From assembly GCA_030950835.1 (NCBI GenBank), contig JAUZQU010000172.1:1-6940 (forward strand): a DNA stretch of 6,940 nucleotides, read 5' to 3'. The notes under the pieces were generated by a model. The model saw only the letters and a program-made list of their open reading frames with translations, ran no database searches and was not told the DNA's origin. This document shows, one piece after another, positions 5,253 to 6,940 of the stretch (position 1 is the first letter of the stretch; each line of letters opens with the position of its first letter). The DNA is from Mariprofundaceae bacterium (lineage in GTDB: Bacteria > Pseudomonadota > Zetaproteobacteria > Mariprofundales > Mariprofundaceae). The position numbers and the translations under genes are program-made.

Positions 5253-6353
5253 ATGTCGATTTCAGGTCATTATTATCCCGAAAATGTCTCCCAAGCTCAA
5301 GTTGCAAACATGGCTTATGAACAAGGTTATTGCATATTAAGTGTGCAAGGTGAAGTGGTCGCTAAATCCTTGGTCAATCAGCTGAACATCAGCGAACGTT
5401 TGGGTAATATGCTTAGGCAAGTGCGTTTTGAAAACGGTGCTTTGTTTGAAAGCAAAGCCAATGATGACATTGATGCCTTGTTAAAAGCCTATGGGCAACA
5501 GCGCACATCCAGTTGGCTGCATCGTTTGGAAAGTAAAAGCATCACTATCATACCTTTATTGCTTGTGGCGCTGTTCGTAGCATGGGCAAGTTATCAATGG
5601 GCGTTGCCCAAGCTCGTACATGTTGCAGCTTTTGCTTTACCCTCCTCACAACTGGGTATGATAGGTGAAGGTACGCTTGAATTACTCGATGAAAGTTTGC
5701 TCTCACCTTCCCAACTGGGTGCAAAGCAACAACAAACCATTCGTTTGCGTTTTCAAAAGCTGACCCAAGAAACTGGTTCAGGCTTTGATTATCAGCTTTA
5801 TTTCAGACGTATGCCCGATAATGTGCCCAACGCCTTTGCTTTGCCCGATGGCTCCATCATATTGATGGATGGCTTGGTGGACATCAGCGACCACCCTTGG
5901 CAAGTCGATAGTGTGCTGTTGCACGAAATTGGTCATGTTGAACAACGGCATAGTCTGCAAATGATTTTACACGATACCTTCATCACCCTCATTGCTTCTG
6001 TGATGTTGGGCGAGGCGATTTCCACATCGGATAGTATTGCCGCTTTGCCTTTATTGTTGATGCAAAACCAATATTCACAACAATTTGAACAAGATTCCGA
6101 TGATTTTGCCAGCCAATATATGCTCAAACACCACATTGATACCAAACACTTCGCGCACGCCCTACAAAATCTTGAAGCTGCTATGCGCGGTAATGACGAA
6201 GCAAACACAAGCAGCACAACAGAACAAAAAAACGAAGCTGCAAAAGAAGCTGAAACAGACATTTGGAGTTACTTCTCCAGCCACCCAAGCAACCAACAGC
6301 GCATACAACGTTTACTTGAACAAAGCAGCAGCAATCCCAGCCCAAGCCCTTAA
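5253..6353 (+). CDS. M48-family membrane metalloprotease with N-terminal membrane-anchored domain
   Basis: This 366-residue protein is a predicted zinc endopeptidase of the M48 (Ste24/HtpX/Oma1-like) group. Residues 1-90 form a small soluble domain beginning SGHYYPENVSQAQV, as seen in other YjgN-linked M48 proteins. A hydrophobic segment at about 97-118 anchors the protein, and the protease part follows. The zinc ligands are H224 and H228 in HEIGHVEQRH, with E225 as the catalytic base, and E279 in the EQDSDDFA stretch is the probable third ligand. NAFALPDGSIILMDGL (193-208) is the strand region before the active site, and SSHPSNQQRIQRL (342-354) is the C-terminal HP...R motif. Between these lies a polar, low-complexity stretch (about 312-336). 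No good Shine-Dalgarno precedes ATG 5253; with 5 bases from the yjgN stop, translational coupling is likely. Substrates are unknown; membrane-protein quality control is an inference. Confidence 0.92.
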   Translation: MSISGHYYPENVSQAQVANMAYEQGYCILSVQGEVVAKSLVNQLNISERLGNMLRQVRFENGALFESKANDDIDALLKAYGQQRTSSWLHRLESKSITIIPLLLVALFVAWASYQWALPKLVHVAAFALPSSQLGMIGEGTLELLDESLLSPSQLGAKQQQTIRLRFQKLTQETGSGFDYQLYFRRMPDNVPNAFALPDGSIILMDGLVDISDHPWQVDSVLLHEIGHVEQRHSLQMILHDTFITLIASVMLGEAISTSDSIAALPLLLMQNQYSQQFEQDSDDFASQYMLKHHIDTKHFAHALQNLEAAMRGNDEANTSSTTEQKNEAAKEAETDIWSYFSSHPSNQQRIQRLLEQSSSNPSPSP

Positions 6354-6457
6354 AAATAGCCTCACCAAGCTAGACCTTTAAAAGCTTAAACTGGCAAAAA
6401 CCGTGTTTCCCTTCTATGCTAGGGCTGTTCAAATCCAAGGATAGGAAGGGGAATAAA
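6354..6457 (+). promoter_or_regulatory. Intergenic gap before glgC with a weak candidate promoter
   Basis: CTGGCA (6391-6396) and TATGCT (6415-6420), 18 bases apart, each match four of six bases of the sigma-70 boxes and would start transcription about 25-30 bases before the glgC ATG. The glgC ribosome site GGAAGGGG is at 6444-6451. No stem-loop followed by a T-run is seen after the protease gene, so read-through from upstream is also possible. Confidence 0.3.
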
Positions 6458-6940
6458 ATGTCAGATAGTCAAGATGAGAACCACGCCGAGCGTAATATCA
6501 GTAAGATGACTGCCAACACCGTTGCTTTAATCTTGGCTGGAGGCAAGGGCAGCCGCTTAAAAGCATTAACCGAATGGCGCGCTAAACCTGCCGTTCCTTT
6601 TGGTGGAAAATTCAGAATCATTGATTTCCCTATGTCGAACTGCATCAACTCGGGCATTCGTAAAGTTTCAGTATTAACCCAATACAAATCACACTCCTTA
6701 CAACGCCACTTACAACGCGGCTGGAGCTTCTTATCAGGGCAATTTGGTGAGTTTGTGGAAGTATTGTCTGCGCAACAACGTATGGGTAATGGTTGGTATG
6801 AGGGTACTGCGGATGCTATTTATCAAAACCTAGACATTTTGCGCACCTATGATCCCGAATATGTATTGATTCTAGCTGGTGACCACATTTATAAAATGGA
6901 CTACGGCAAAATGATTGCTGCACATGTAGCAGCTGGCGCA
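6458..6940 (+). CDS. glgC: Glucose-1-phosphate adenylyltransferase GlgC (3' end cut by window)
   Basis: The enzyme makes ADP-glucose from ATP and glucose 1-phosphate, the committed step of bacterial glycogen synthesis. The first 161 residues are visible, open to the window edge. The nucleotide-binding LILAGGKGSRL is at 24-34. WRAKPAVPFGGKFRIIDF (40-57) includes K43, corresponding to the lysine that binds fructose 1,6-bisphosphate in E. coli GlgC. NCINSGI, SVLTQYKSHSL and EGTADAIYQN (115-124, the sugar-phosphate region) follow, and LAGDHIYKMDY (139-149) carries the metal-binding aspartate D142. Full-length proteins have a little over 400 residues, so well over half is outside the window. The start is set by GGAAGGGG at 6444-6451, six bases before ATG; an internal ATG at residue 17 is possible but lacks such a site. 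No other glycogen gene is visible. Confidence 0.96.
   Translation, partial: MSDSQDENHAERNISKMTANTVALILAGGKGSRLKALTEWRAKPAVPFGGKFRIIDFPMSNCINSGIRKVSVLTQYKSHSLQRHLQRGWSFLSGQFGEFVEVLSAQQRMGNGWYEGTADAIYQNLDILRTYDPEYVLILAGDHIYKMDYGKMIAAHVAAGA

Noticed and set aside
6085..6381. Plus-strand 98-residue frame overlapping the end of the M48 gene
   Set aside because: It is frame-shifted inside the conserved protease C-terminus, Lys/Thr/Asn/Ala-rich, and has no motif or ribosome site.
6371..6390. TTTAAAAGCTTAAA as a terminator stem after the protease gene
   Set aside because: The symmetry is imperfect, AT-only apart from AGCT, and no T-run follows.

Overview
The window looks like part of a Gram-negative, proteobacterium-like chromosome. 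Evidence is an exported MsrA/MsrB pair with bacterial signal peptides, a bacterial Ffh, a YjgN (DUF898) membrane protein beside an M48 protease, and the start of a bacterial glgC. The gene order (ffh not followed by rpsP) does not point to a genus I can name. The core part has moderate GC (28 of 60 bases in 2821-2880). The left 1.5 kb is clearly AT-richer (32 G or C in the 120 bases 781-900).

Left, accessory-looking segment (1-1496). The window opens in the last third or less of an ISAs1-family transposase, followed by what looks like the element's right terminal repeat, ending near 228. Directly after it, with no start codon, is the 3' part of a methyltransferase-like gene. The IS junction falls at its glycine-rich SAM-binding motif, so the gene has lost its 5' part on this side. 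Eight bases downstream begins an apparently intact AlkB-family 2-oxoglutarate/Fe(II) dioxygenase with all expected metal and 2-oxoglutarate ligands. The two were probably one transcription unit before the insertion.

Middle, minus strand (1513-2641). msrA and msrB overlap by 8 bases and are transcribed leftwards, converging on the AlkB gene. Both carry N-terminal export signals: a Sec-type one on MsrA and a twin-arginine-like one on MsrB. They should repair oxidised methionine (S and R forms) outside the cytoplasm.

Right, plus strand (2766-6940). Divergent from msrA comes ffh, then yjgN-like, an M48 metalloprotease and glgC (cut by the window end). Gaps are 52, 5 and 104 bases, and I see no convincing terminator between them. 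yjgN and the protease look translationally coupled and probably act together at the inner membrane; glgC may have its own promoter. The shared 124-base region between msrA and ffh must hold both divergent promoters.

The most interesting item is the AT-rich methyltransferase-like/AlkB pair, a possible nucleic-acid modification or repair cassette broken by an IS. No CRISPR array, tRNA, rRNA or attachment site was seen.
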